NCBI GenBank assembly: GCA_024508675.1
Contig: JANINQ010000015.1
Location: forward strand, 62,001-126,000
Length of the DNA: 64,000 bases
Direction of reading: 5' to 3'
DNA from: Afipia sp.
GTDB lineage: Bacteria > Pseudomonadota > Alphaproteobacteria > Rhizobiales > Xanthobacteraceae
This document shows positions 56,759 to 64,000 of the stretch, piece by piece. Each line of letters opens with the position of its first letter. Positions within the stretch are counted from its first letter, which is position 1. A program made the translations under genes and the position numbers. Below the pieces are notes generated by a model. That model had not been told where the DNA came from and did not search any database. It saw nothing but the letters and a program-made list of their open reading frames with translations.

Positions 56759-57727
56759 TCAGAGATTCATGATCATCGGTTCGGCGATGTAGCGGAAGCC
56801 GTCGCCAGCCTTCACCACATGGCCGTAGCCCGGCCATGGGAAATGATACGACATCACCGCCGTCTTGTTGGCCGCGAGCATGTCCAGCATTTTCACCCGC
56901 GTTGCCGCCGCCATCTTCGGATCGGAATCGTAGGCGAACTCCATGCGCGGACGTTCCAGCAGCAGCACCTGATGATGGGTCAGGTCGCCGAGGAAAGCGA
57001 ATGACTTGCCGTCCGACTGGATCATGAACATGTGGTGGCCGAAGGTGTGGCCGGGCGCGGCGAGTGCGGTGATGCCGGGCAGAAATTCCTGACCGTCCTT
57101 GAAGAAGACGACGCGGTCGCGCACCGGCATCAGGTTTTTGCGGGCATGGACGATGAAATCCTTGAGCGGCCCGTCCATCTTCTTCTCGTCAGTCCAGAAT
57201 TCCAGATCGGCTTGGCTGATATAGACCTGTGCGTTCGGGAACAGCGGCTTGCCGTCCGCATCGACGATGCCGCCGATGTGATCGATATGGGCATGCGAGC
57301 AGACGATGGCGTCGACATCTTCCGGCTTGATGCCCGCTTCGCTGATGCTCTTCTGCAGGCGGCCGGTGGTTGGTCCGAACAGTTTTGACGTGCCCATGCC
57401 GGTGTCGAACAGCACGATGCGGTCGCCGAAGTTCACGATCGGCGCGTTCTGTTCGAGAACGACATTGCTGGTCGACAGGAAATTATCACTCAGCATTTTC
57501 TGAACGTCTTCCTTCGGCACGCCAATGAAAGTGCCGGACGGATCGCCGAGCGGCAACGGACCGTCGGAAACCACGGTGACTTCTGCGCTGCCGAGGGTGA
57601 AGCGATGAAAGTACGGCGCCTGCGTACCAAGCTTTGGCGCGCGGGCCTGCGCGCCGCGGCTCATCGTGGTTGCGGCAAGTCCCGCACCGAGAGCAAGAAG
57701 GGATCGTCGTGAAACATCGCGTGTCAT
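56759..57727 (-). CDS. Tat-exported metallo-beta-lactamase-fold hydrolase
   Basis: 322 residues from ATG 57727 after GGAGGAACGT. The N-terminus TRDVSRRSLLALGAGLAATT is a twin-arginine signal. The hydrolase core has the metal motif CSHAHIDHIGG (HxHxDH near 143-148), an upstream FDTGMG, the third-metal His in APGHTFGHHMFM and a distal Asp/His region (GDLTHHQVLL). Substrate is unknown: lactonases, AHL-degrading enzymes and other MBL proteins share this fold. A 229-base gap separates it from the PAS-like gene. Confidence 0.88.
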   Translation of the reverse strand: MTRDVSRRSLLALGAGLAATTMSRGAQARAPKLGTQAPYFHRFTLGSAEVTVVSDGPLPLGDPSGTFIGVPKEDVQKMLSDNFLSTSNVVLEQNAPIVNFGDRIVLFDTGMGTSKLFGPTTGRLQKSISEAGIKPEDVDAIVCSHAHIDHIGGIVDADGKPLFPNAQVYISQADLEFWTDEKKMDGPLKDFIVHARKNLMPVRDRVVFFKDGQEFLPGITALAAPGHTFGHHMFMIQSDGKSFAFLGDLTHHQVLLLERPRMEFAYDSDPKMAAATRVKMLDMLAANKTAVMSYHFPWPGYGHVVKAGDGFRYIAEPMIMNL

Positions 57728-57956
57728 ACGTTCCTCCGTTGAATTTTGTTGTTCGTCGCTCGTTTGCCTGTTCGCAGATCCGCATCGTTCCGCGGTGGGT
57801 CTTTGTGGATTTGCGAACCAAAACCACACCTGAATTACGAGTTTCTGGTGTCGCAGCAGGATTATGCGGCGCGTTCCGATGAACTGGCAAGCGCGCGTGC
57901 GGCTGCACACGGCGGGGCCGCTTCCATGACAATTTCAATTGTGATGTTCTGAAAAG

Positions 57957-58826
57957 TCAGACGGTCTGGGAAGCCGTCTGTGTGCCGATGCCGGGCGCCA
58001 GCGTTGCATCGGCGGCATCAACGGAAGCGACCTTCGGCGAAATGCGAAGGCCGAACACATGCGGAAAACGCATGATCTCGACATGGAAGTCCGGTGTGGT
58101 GACTGGCGTGATCGCGGCGGCGGCCTTGGGCGCATACAGCCGGCCCCAGAGATCGACACCGGCGAACTGAGGAAACTGGTTGAGGCGCAAGTTGCCGATG
58201 CTGCCGTCGAACTTCAGCAACTGGCGGGCGCGGTCGTTGATCATCAGGACCCAGCCGTCGGTGGTGTGACCGACATCGTTGGAGATCGGCGATGCAATGA
58301 CCATGGCGTCGGGCGCCGTACGGAACAGGTGATCGTAGACTTCGAGCTGGTAGCTGATCAGTTCGGAATAGACCACCAGCATGACGGCGCCGTTTCCGAG
58401 CTTGATCGGCAGCACCAGCCGTTGCCAGACCCGCCCGCTCTGCGATTCATTGCCGGTGAAGCGGATAAAGCAGGGCGTCATTTTGCTGGCGCTCTGCCGG
58501 TAGACATCGAGAAACTCGCGCCGGACCGGATTGGTGCTCTGCGACAGCAGCATGCCGGTGAGCTGCTCCTGCGAGGCCTCGCGGATCGCCTTGCCGACAT
58601 AGACGTACAGGAAGTCGTCGCCGGTGCTGACCATGTGGGTCAGGTTGGCCTGCAGCGGGAAGTCGGATTCCTCGGTCAGACGCTGCAGGGTCAAATCATT
58701 GGTATCGTGGAGGGTTTTCCACTTCACCCACAGATATTCCATCGCGGCTGTGGTCAGCTCGCGCGGAATCGACGTGCCGCTAAAGACTTCAATTGCCATA
58801 GGCCCCAGCCAGTTCGGTGCAGGCAT
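57957..58826 (-). CDS. PAS-like sensory protein, soluble
   Basis: 289 residues from ATG 58826 (ATG 58799 also possible). The first half resembles a PAS-type domain (AAMEYLWVKWKTLHDTNDLT, TGDDFLYVYVGKAIREASQE, MTPCFIRFTGNESQSGRVWQ), and the second half a further PAS-like fold (YDHLFRTAPDAMVIASPISN, GWVLMINDRARQLLKFDG). No kinase, cyclase or DNA-binding domain follows, so it may be a signal-input partner. Its output partner is not in the neighbourhood. Confidence 0.6.
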   Translation of the reverse strand: MPAPNWLGPMAIEVFSGTSIPRELTTAAMEYLWVKWKTLHDTNDLTLQRLTEESDFPLQANLTHMVSTGDDFLYVYVGKAIREASQEQLTGMLLSQSTNPVRREFLDVYRQSASKMTPCFIRFTGNESQSGRVWQRLVLPIKLGNGAVMLVVYSELISYQLEVYDHLFRTAPDAMVIASPISNDVGHTTDGWVLMINDRARQLLKFDGSIGNLRLNQFPQFAGVDLWGRLYAPKAAAAITPVTTPDFHVEIMRFPHVFGLRISPKVASVDAADATLAPGIGTQTASQTV

Positions 58827-58990
58827 ACCGCGTATCCTGCGGCCGCGCACGCCTCCGGAGGCGAGATTGCCAGAAGGTGGTCAGCAATTGATTAAAGCAG
58901 CGGCAGACTATTTCCCGTCAGAGCGGCGGACGAAAGACAGGGCTGCCGAAGCGGCCCCATCTTTCGCCTGCCCTGGAGGTTCCTGCCTGT

Positions 58991-61192
58991 TCACCAGGTG
59001 TAGTTGGTGCGGACGTAATAGACGCTGTGGGACGGCTCCTCATATTTCACCACGCTGTCCACGAGCCCTGCGGTGGTGAATGTCGTTTGGGTGGTACGGA
59101 ATTTCGGCCGCGTCAGGTTGAGTGCGGAGAATGCGATGCTCCAGTTCGGCGTCAGCGCGACTTTGATGGAGGCGTCGAGCCGGTTGAGCGTGTTGTATTC
59201 GGTGCGCACGTTTGCGTTCGTCAGGGGCACGCTGGCGGTTCGCTGCAGGATGTCCTGCGAGTAGGCATAGACGCGGTTGTAGTTGAGACCGAATGTCGTG
59301 CGCCAGGCCTCGACATAGTAATCGACGCCGAGATTGGTGACGACGTCCGGCTGTTCGGCAAAGCGCCGGGTCTGCAGAGTCTCCGGGTCGGTCAGTTGCG
59401 TTTTGACGAATGTCGCGTTGGCCCACAGCGTCAGGTTCGGCATGTTGAGCATGCGCAGCGGCACGCGGCCATCGAGTTCAAGGCCATACGCTTCGCCGTT
59501 TCCGGCGTTGCGCAGTTTGGAAATCCAGCGATTGGGAAATCCTGTGTAGCCACGGGTCAAACGCCGCTCGAGCTTGTTCTCAAAGGAGCGCGCGAAAACA
59601 TTCGCCGACAGGATGCCGAGGCGGTCGTAGAAATAGTAATCCGCGCCGACATCCGCGCCCCAGATTTTTTCGGGCGTTGCATCCGGGTTGCCGCGGGTAT
59701 CCGGGCTGGCAGGCGTGCCGCTTGAAGTGCGGATGGTCGGCGTCAGGTCGCGCAGGTCGGGGCGGCGGACGGTGCGCGCAACCCCCGCACGCAGGTCGAG
59801 ATCGGGAATCACCGAGTATCGATATTGCAGCGACGGATTGAGATTGGTGTCGTCACGGTCGGTTGATTGCCCTGCGCTGTTTCGGGTCTCGGTGATGCTG
59901 TGTTCGAGGCGAACGCCTGCCGTGAGCTTGTCCGGCCCGAGCAAGGATACGCTGTCGCTCAGATAGGCGTAATAGACATCCTCGGTGATGTCGTAGGTGC
60001 GCGAGCCGTCGGCGCGCCCGCTGTCATTCTCGGAGCGGGTCAGGCGGTTCAGGCCGGCGCCGGTCTCGGTGACATGCCCGTTCCAGTGCGCCACAAGCTG
60101 TGTCCCCGGCGCGATGCGGTTCATGTCGATCGGGTTGAAGGTGTAACCAGGCACCGAGCCGGTCAGCGTTCCGCCGGCATTGTAGCTGTTCTGCACGCTG
60201 GTGCGCGTGGTGTCTTCACGGGCCTGCTGAACGTCAAGGAAGACGCGGCCGTTGACGTAGTTGTTATAGGCATGCGCCCATTCGAAGAAGCTGCCGTAGC
60301 TTTCGCGGATGCGGTTGCGTTCCTCGATGGTGCGCCGATCGATGAAAGTCATCGCCGCATTGGTGCGGCTCTCGGTCTGCGCACGCAGTTCGTCGGTGCG
60401 CAGGTAGGTTGGCGAGATTGTAAACGTGTTGGCGTCGTTGGCCTTGTATTCGAACCGGCCGAGTGCGGTGTATTCGTCGAAGGTGCGCTTCTGGTCCTGA
60501 TAGGTCGCCCGGTTCGGCGTGTTGTTGACGCCGTTGTAGTTGAAGGTGTTGTTGCTCTCTTCGAGCAGGCGGCGCTGATAGCCTGCGCCCATGAAGTAAC
60601 GGACCGGACCGGCCTGTCCGCCGGTCCATCCCGAGACGTCGCCCGCCGTTCCGAAATTCTCGACATGACCGCCGCCAACGGAAATCGCGCCGCCGGCCGG
60701 CCCGAAATTGCGTTTGGTGATGATGTTGATCGTGCCTGCCGCGCCTTGTGAATCATCGGAGGCAAGCGGACTGCGGGTGATTTCAATTCGTTCGACGAAG
60801 ATGGTCGGAATGCGGTCCACTTCCATCGCGCGGGCCGAGTCGCCGTCAACGATGGGCCGGCCATCGAGCAGGATGGTGGTGTATTCCTTGCCTAGTCCGC
60901 GCAGCTTGATGGAGCGTGATCGGTTGGGGCCGGAGAAGGTGACACCGGGCAGACGCCGAATGGCGTCTCCAACGCTCTGATCGCTGAACTGATTGAGCTG
61001 CTCCGCCTCGATGACGATCTTTGCGTTCGGGGACTTGTGGCGCAACTCATTCGCATGCTGGACGGACGTTGCCAGCTCGTCGTGAACCTGCAGGGTCGGA
61101 AGTTGCGTGACCTCTTGTGCGAAAGCCGATGCGGCAGATGCAAGAGATGTGAGAAGAGCCGTTCCGGCCAGTAAACTGCGTTGAAAAATCAT
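58991..61192 (-). CDS. TonB-dependent outer-membrane receptor
   Basis: 733 residues. The signal sequence runs to about AFAQ at 25. A plug domain follows (SDQSVGDAIRRLPGVTFSGP, RSIKLRGLGKEYTTILLDGR, GAAGTINIITKR). The TonB box may be QEVTQLPTLQV. The rest is a long beta-barrel ending with the aromatic terminus VYYVRTNYTW. Ligand cannot be told from the sequence (siderophore or other). An inverted repeat lies directly against its start. Confidence 0.92.
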   Translation of the reverse strand: MIFQRSLLAGTALLTSLASAASAFAQEVTQLPTLQVHDELATSVQHANELRHKSPNAKIVIEAEQLNQFSDQSVGDAIRRLPGVTFSGPNRSRSIKLRGLGKEYTTILLDGRPIVDGDSARAMEVDRIPTIFVERIEITRSPLASDDSQGAAGTINIITKRNFGPAGGAISVGGGHVENFGTAGDVSGWTGGQAGPVRYFMGAGYQRRLLEESNNTFNYNGVNNTPNRATYQDQKRTFDEYTALGRFEYKANDANTFTISPTYLRTDELRAQTESRTNAAMTFIDRRTIEERNRIRESYGSFFEWAHAYNNYVNGRVFLDVQQAREDTTRTSVQNSYNAGGTLTGSVPGYTFNPIDMNRIAPGTQLVAHWNGHVTETGAGLNRLTRSENDSGRADGSRTYDITEDVYYAYLSDSVSLLGPDKLTAGVRLEHSITETRNSAGQSTDRDDTNLNPSLQYRYSVIPDLDLRAGVARTVRRPDLRDLTPTIRTSSGTPASPDTRGNPDATPEKIWGADVGADYYFYDRLGILSANVFARSFENKLERRLTRGYTGFPNRWISKLRNAGNGEAYGLELDGRVPLRMLNMPNLTLWANATFVKTQLTDPETLQTRRFAEQPDVVTNLGVDYYVEAWRTTFGLNYNRVYAYSQDILQRTASVPLTNANVRTEYNTLNRLDASIKVALTPNWSIAFSALNLTRPKFRTTQTTFTTAGLVDSVVKYEEPSHSVYYVRTNYTW

Positions 61193-61198
61193 GTTGCC

Positions 61199-61230
61199 CC
61201 GGTTTCATGAACTAACTGTCATGAAACCGG
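61199..61230. promoter_or_regulatory. Perfect 12-bp inverted repeat at the TonB-receptor start
   Basis: CCGGTTTCATGA and TCATGAAACCGG are exact inverted arms around the eight-base spacer ACTAACTG. The repeat ends 7 bases from the receptor ATG, and the arm's CCGG joins the presumed ribosome site (GGGGCAAC), so it could be an operator or an mRNA hairpin. Confidence 0.75.
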
Positions 61231-61322
61231 TATGCGGGATGCCGCCTCTGCGGTTGCGGTACTTAGCGACCGCTAGAGTGCTTCCAGTTTGGAATTGCTA
61301 TTTGTCCGCTGCGCGATTGCGC

Positions 61323-62264
61323 TCACTTGCGCTTGGCGGCGATCACATCCCAGATCTTCGCCGCCACGTCAGGACCGCCAAGCCGCGCGATGGCGCGGAT
61401 GCCGGTCGGCGAGGTGACATTGATCTCGGTCAGGTGGCCATCGATCACGTCGATACCGACGAACAGCAGGCCGCGCTCGCGCAGCGCGGGTCCGAGCCGC
61501 GCGCAAATCTCGCGCTCGCGCGGCGACAGGTCGGTCGCAGCGGCCGCGCCGCCGCGCACCATATTGGAGCGCAGATCGTCAGCGGCGGGCACGCGGTTGA
61601 CCGCGCCGGCGAATTCGCCATCGACCAGAATGATGCGCTTGTCGCCGTGCTTTACTTCGGGGAGGAAGCGCTGGATCACCCACGGCTCGCGGAAGGTCAC
61701 CGAGAACATGTCGTAGAGCGAGCCGAAGTTCATGTCGTTCGGCGTGATGCGGAACACTGCCGCGCCGCCGTGGCCGTACAGCGGCTTCATCACCACATCG
61801 CCATGTTCGGCGCGGAAGGCGTTGATCTCGTCCTTGTCGCGCGAGATCAGCGTCGGCGGCATCAGGTCCGCGAACTCCATCACGAAAATCTTTTCCGGCG
61901 CGTTGCGCACGCTGGCCGGATTGTTCACCACCAGCGTCTTCGGATGGATACGTTCGAGGAAATGCGTGGTGGTGATGTAGGCGAGATCGAACGGCGGGTC
62001 CTGCCGCAGCAGGATCACGTCGAAGGATTCGAGATCGACGCGCACCGGCTCGCCCAGCGTGAAATGATCGCCTTCCTGATCGCGCACCGTCAGCGGCTGC
62101 ACGCTCGCGACCAGTTGTTCTCCCCGGAGAGACAATTTCTCCGGCGTGTAGTAGGAGATGGCATGGCCACGCTTCTGCGCTTCCAGCAGCAGCGCGAAAG
62201 TGGAGTCGCCGCGAATGTTGATCCGCGCGATGGGGTCCATCTGGACGGCGACGTTCAGCTTCAT
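61323..62264 (-). CDS. gshB: Glutathione synthetase
   Basis: 313 residues of the prokaryotic ATP-grasp type: [20 protein letters not shown], the ligase loops [20 protein letters not shown] and [14 protein letters not shown], and the metal-binding C-terminal [20 protein letters not shown]. It joins gamma-glutamylcysteine and glycine. It is in the conserved rsmI-yraN-gshB arrangement found in alphaproteobacteria. Confidence 0.96.
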   Translation of the reverse strand: MKLNVAVQMDPIARINIRGDSTFALLLEAQKRGHAISYYTPEKLSLRGEQLVASVQPLTVRDQEGDHFTLGEPVRVDLESFDVILLRQDPPFDLAYITTTHFLERIHPKTLVVNNPASVRNAPEKIFVMEFADLMPPTLISRDKDEINAFRAEHGDVVMKPLYGHGGAAVFRITPNDMNFGSLYDMFSVTFREPWVIQRFLPEVKHGDKRIILVDGEFAGAVNRVPAADDLRSNMVRGGAAAATDLSPREREICARLGPALRERGLLFVGIDVIDGHLTEINVTSPTGIRAIARLGGPDVAAKIWDVIAAKRK

Positions 62265-62358
62265 GAGTTAAATCCGGTTCGTTGTCGTTGCGGCGGCAAT
62301 CTGTGCGATTTCAGGGTCCGTTGCCAGAGGTTTTGCGTGCAACCCTGTTGCACGCTGT

Positions 62359-62820
62359 TTACCCTCCGGCGTCGAACGCCGCCATCAGGTGCCTTGGCAG
62401 GTGCTTCGGCGCAATCAGGACCACATCGAAGCGCATCTCGAAATTCGCATGCTCGGGATGGGTCATCAGCCAGAACTGGGCAGCCGCGACAATGCGCTGC
62501 TGTTGTTGCGGGGTCACCGAGTAGGCCGCCTCGTCGAGCGAGGCGCGGGCCTTGACCTCGACAAAGGTGAGCAGGTTGCGTCTGCGCGCGACAATGTCGA
62601 TCTCGCCGTAAGGCGTACGAAAGCGCCGCGCCAGAATGCGATAGCCCTTGGCGATCAGATAGGCGCTGGCCTTGCTCTCGGCGGACAGGCCGGTCTGAAA
62701 CGCGGCGACCCGCGCGGGTGCGGGTGTCTTTGCCGGGCGGTCCTCGGACGCTGAATTCGCTGGTGCGATGGTGCCGCGTGTCTTGAGCGTTCGCGGCGGT
62801 GAGCCGTTATTCCGCGTCAT
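62359..62820 (-). CDS. yraN: YraN/UPF0102 family endonuclease-like protein
   Basis: 153 residues starting [20 protein letters not shown], with an N-terminal extension of about 45 Pro/Thr/Ala-rich residues. The restriction-endonuclease fold carries [20 protein letters not shown], the catalytic-type [20 protein letters not shown] and a C-terminal [14 protein letters not shown]. Members are thought to be nucleases related to Holliday-junction resolvases, but function is unproven. It overlaps rsmI by 14 bases. A larger upstream frame is shadow. Confidence 0.9.
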   Translation of the reverse strand: MTRNNGSPPRTLKTRGTIAPANSASEDRPAKTPAPARVAAFQTGLSAESKASAYLIAKGYRILARRFRTPYGEIDIVARRRNLLTFVEVKARASLDEAAYSVTPQQQQRIVAAAQFWLMTHPEHANFEMRFDVVLIAPKHLPRHLMAAFDAGG

Positions 62821-63751
62821 CGCTGCTCCGCGTGTCTTTCGACAGTTCGAGTGCGCGGGCATAGACCTCGCGCTTGGCGCGGCCCGATGCATCGACTGCC
62901 TGCGCGACCGCATCCTTGACAGTGCCCTTCGCCAGTGCGGCGCGCAGCAGATTATCCAGCGCAGCGTCGTCCATGCCGGTATCTGCAGCGGGCGGTCCCA
63001 CCACCAGCACGAATTCGCCGCGGGTTTCCAGCGCGTCGGACATCGCGGCAAGTTCCGCAAGCGGCGCGCGTCGGACTTCCTCGTGCAGCTTGGTGAGTTC
63101 GCGGCAGATCGCGGCGTCGCGCTCGCCCATGATGTCGGCAAGATCGTGCAGCGAGTCCTGAACCCGCGCGCCGCTTTCGAACATCACCAGTGTGGCGTCG
63201 ATCCGTGCAAGCTCACTGAGGCGTGCGCGGCGAGCATGTTGCTTCGATGGCAGAAACCCTTCGAAGAAAAACCGGTCGGTTGGCAGGGCCGCAACCGACA
63301 GCGCCGTCAGCACCGACGATGGGCCGGGCAGCGCGATGACCGGAAAGCCTGCCGCGCTGACCTCGCGCACCAGCTTGAATCCGGGATCGGAAATCAGTGG
63401 CGTGCCCGCGTCCGATACCAGTGCAATCGACGATCCGTTCGCCAGGGCTTCCAGAATTTTTGGCCGCGCCTGCTCGGCGTTGTGCTCGTGATACTGTTTG
63501 AGTGTCGCAGCAATGGAGAAGCGTTCCAGCAGCCGCCGGGTGATGCGGGTGTCTTCGCAGGCGATGATGTCGACACCGGCGAGCGTTTCCAGCGCGCGCA
63601 GGGTGATGTCGCCGAGGTTACCAATCGGCGTCGCCACCAGATACAGCCCCGGCGCGGCCCTGGGCGCGCTGACAAGCTGCCCGGCCACGGCGAAACTCCG
63701 GGCGGGGCCGTCGGAATCAGACGATGAGGCGGGAGAGATTCTTGCACGCAT
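62807..63751 (-). CDS. rsmI: 16S rRNA (cytidine1402-2'-O)-methyltransferase
   Basis: 314 residues of the tetrapyrrole-methylase fold: [60 protein letters not shown] and [20 protein letters not shown]. It 2'-O-methylates C1402 in the decoding centre. It is divergent from the LpoA-like gene and followed by yraN and gshB, the E. coli yraL-yraN neighbourhood. Confidence 0.96.
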   Translation of the reverse strand: MRARISPASSSDSDGPARSFAVAGQLVSAPRAAPGLYLVATPIGNLGDITLRALETLAGVDIIACEDTRITRRLLERFSIAATLKQYHEHNAEQARPKILEALANGSSIALVSDAGTPLISDPGFKLVREVSAAGFPVIALPGPSSVLTALSVAALPTDRFFFEGFLPSKQHARRARLSELARIDATLVMFESGARVQDSLHDLADIMGERDAAICRELTKLHEEVRRAPLAELAAMSDALETRGEFVLVVGPPAADTGMDDAALDNLLRAALAKGTVKDAVAQAVDASGRAKREVYARALELSKDTRSSDDAE

Positions 63752-63930
63752 CCGGATAATCTAGCGCCGAAGCGCGGCCCCGTCTTGTTCGCACTTGCAA
63801 CACCCGTTCATCTCCGGTTGTGCCGGAGTGTGCGAAAAGCCTTTGATCTGGTTCGTGTATAGCCGACAATATGCCGGAATCCTCTTCCAGATGTCTTCGA
63901 GGATCAATGCCCGGAAGAGAACGAGACACA

Positions 63931-64000
63931 ATGGTTGCGCCCTTTCCCTCCAAGCCCTCTCGCAGCGGAACGACCCGCCGCGGCGCCGTCGGGCTGATTC
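63931..64000 (+). CDS. Penicillin-binding-protein activator LpoA/LppC-like, 5' end only
   Basis: Only about 23 codons are inside the window (MVAPFPSKPSRSGTTRRGAV and on). The basic N-terminus suggests a signal peptide. The call rests on synteny: yraM(lpoA) is divergent from yraL(rsmI)-yraN in many genomes. ATG 63907 in the same frame is an alternative start with a GAGGATCA ribosome site. Confidence 0.45.
   Translation, partial: MVAPFPSKPSRSGTTRRGAVGLI

Overview
The window is a GC-rich alphaproteobacterial chromosome segment. Gene content and order point to the Bradyrhizobium / Rhodopseudomonas / Afipia / Nitrobacter group of the Hyphomicrobiales (inference from order and protein families; no search was run). 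It carries about 64 protein genes, one tRNA and no phage, insertion sequence, CRISPR or plasmid module. Almost all of it is core genome.

Layout. 1-8 kb: a truncated alpha/beta hydrolase, tRNA-Gly(GCC), a CnoX-type thioredoxin, a Lon-N-domain protein, a TetR regulator divergent from a small membrane protein with paired operators, Trm112-like and NTF2-like proteins, a UbiH-family hydroxylase, acyl-CoA thioesterase II and a DUF4339 membrane protein. 8-12 kb: two consecutive P-II/ammonium-transporter pairs (glnK-amtB twice), the second behind a sigma54-like promoter. 12-20 kb: a PLP aminotransferase, ftsK, lolA, exonuclease III, a cyclic-nucleotide-binding protein with a response regulator, and an L,D-transpeptidase-like protein. 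20-27 kb: PLP homeostasis protein, a Cache-HAMP-GGDEF diguanylate cyclase, leuS-lptE-holA.

27-40 kb is the origin/partition neighbourhood: parB, parA, rsmG, mnmG, mnmE, rho and hemJ run leftward. A 533-base gene-free gap with an AT-rich patch and several DnaA-box-like 9-mers follows. Then ppsR (the RP001/CC0001 homologue that flanks oriC in Rickettsia and Caulobacter), maf, coaE and dnaQ run rightward. Three perfect 16-bp parS palindromes lie in rsmG and in the mnmG-mnmE gap. The gap at 35184-35716 is therefore the most likely chromosomal oriC, with parS 4-6 kb away.

40-50 kb: a TimA/Tim44 protein, mltA and smr; hslV-DUF2585-hslU; and the histidine operon hisB-DUF2628-hisH-hisA-hisF-hisE followed by coaA. 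50-64 kb: an OlsB-like acyltransferase, a hybrid histidine kinase, a ComM-type AAA ATPase, a secreted unknown behind an AT-rich region with a CtrA-like box, a Tat-exported metallo-hydrolase, a PAS-like protein, a TonB-dependent receptor with an inverted repeat against its start codon, then gshB, yraN and rsmI, divergent from the start of an LpoA-like lipoprotein gene.

The most interesting signals are non-coding: the oriC/parS architecture, two perfect TTAA-N7-TTAA (CtrA-type) boxes, palindromic repeats concentrated at convergent gene ends and inside parAB, and hairpins at the rho leader, the TonB receptor start and the yggS/GGDEF divergent region. I found no clearly novel multi-gene system.
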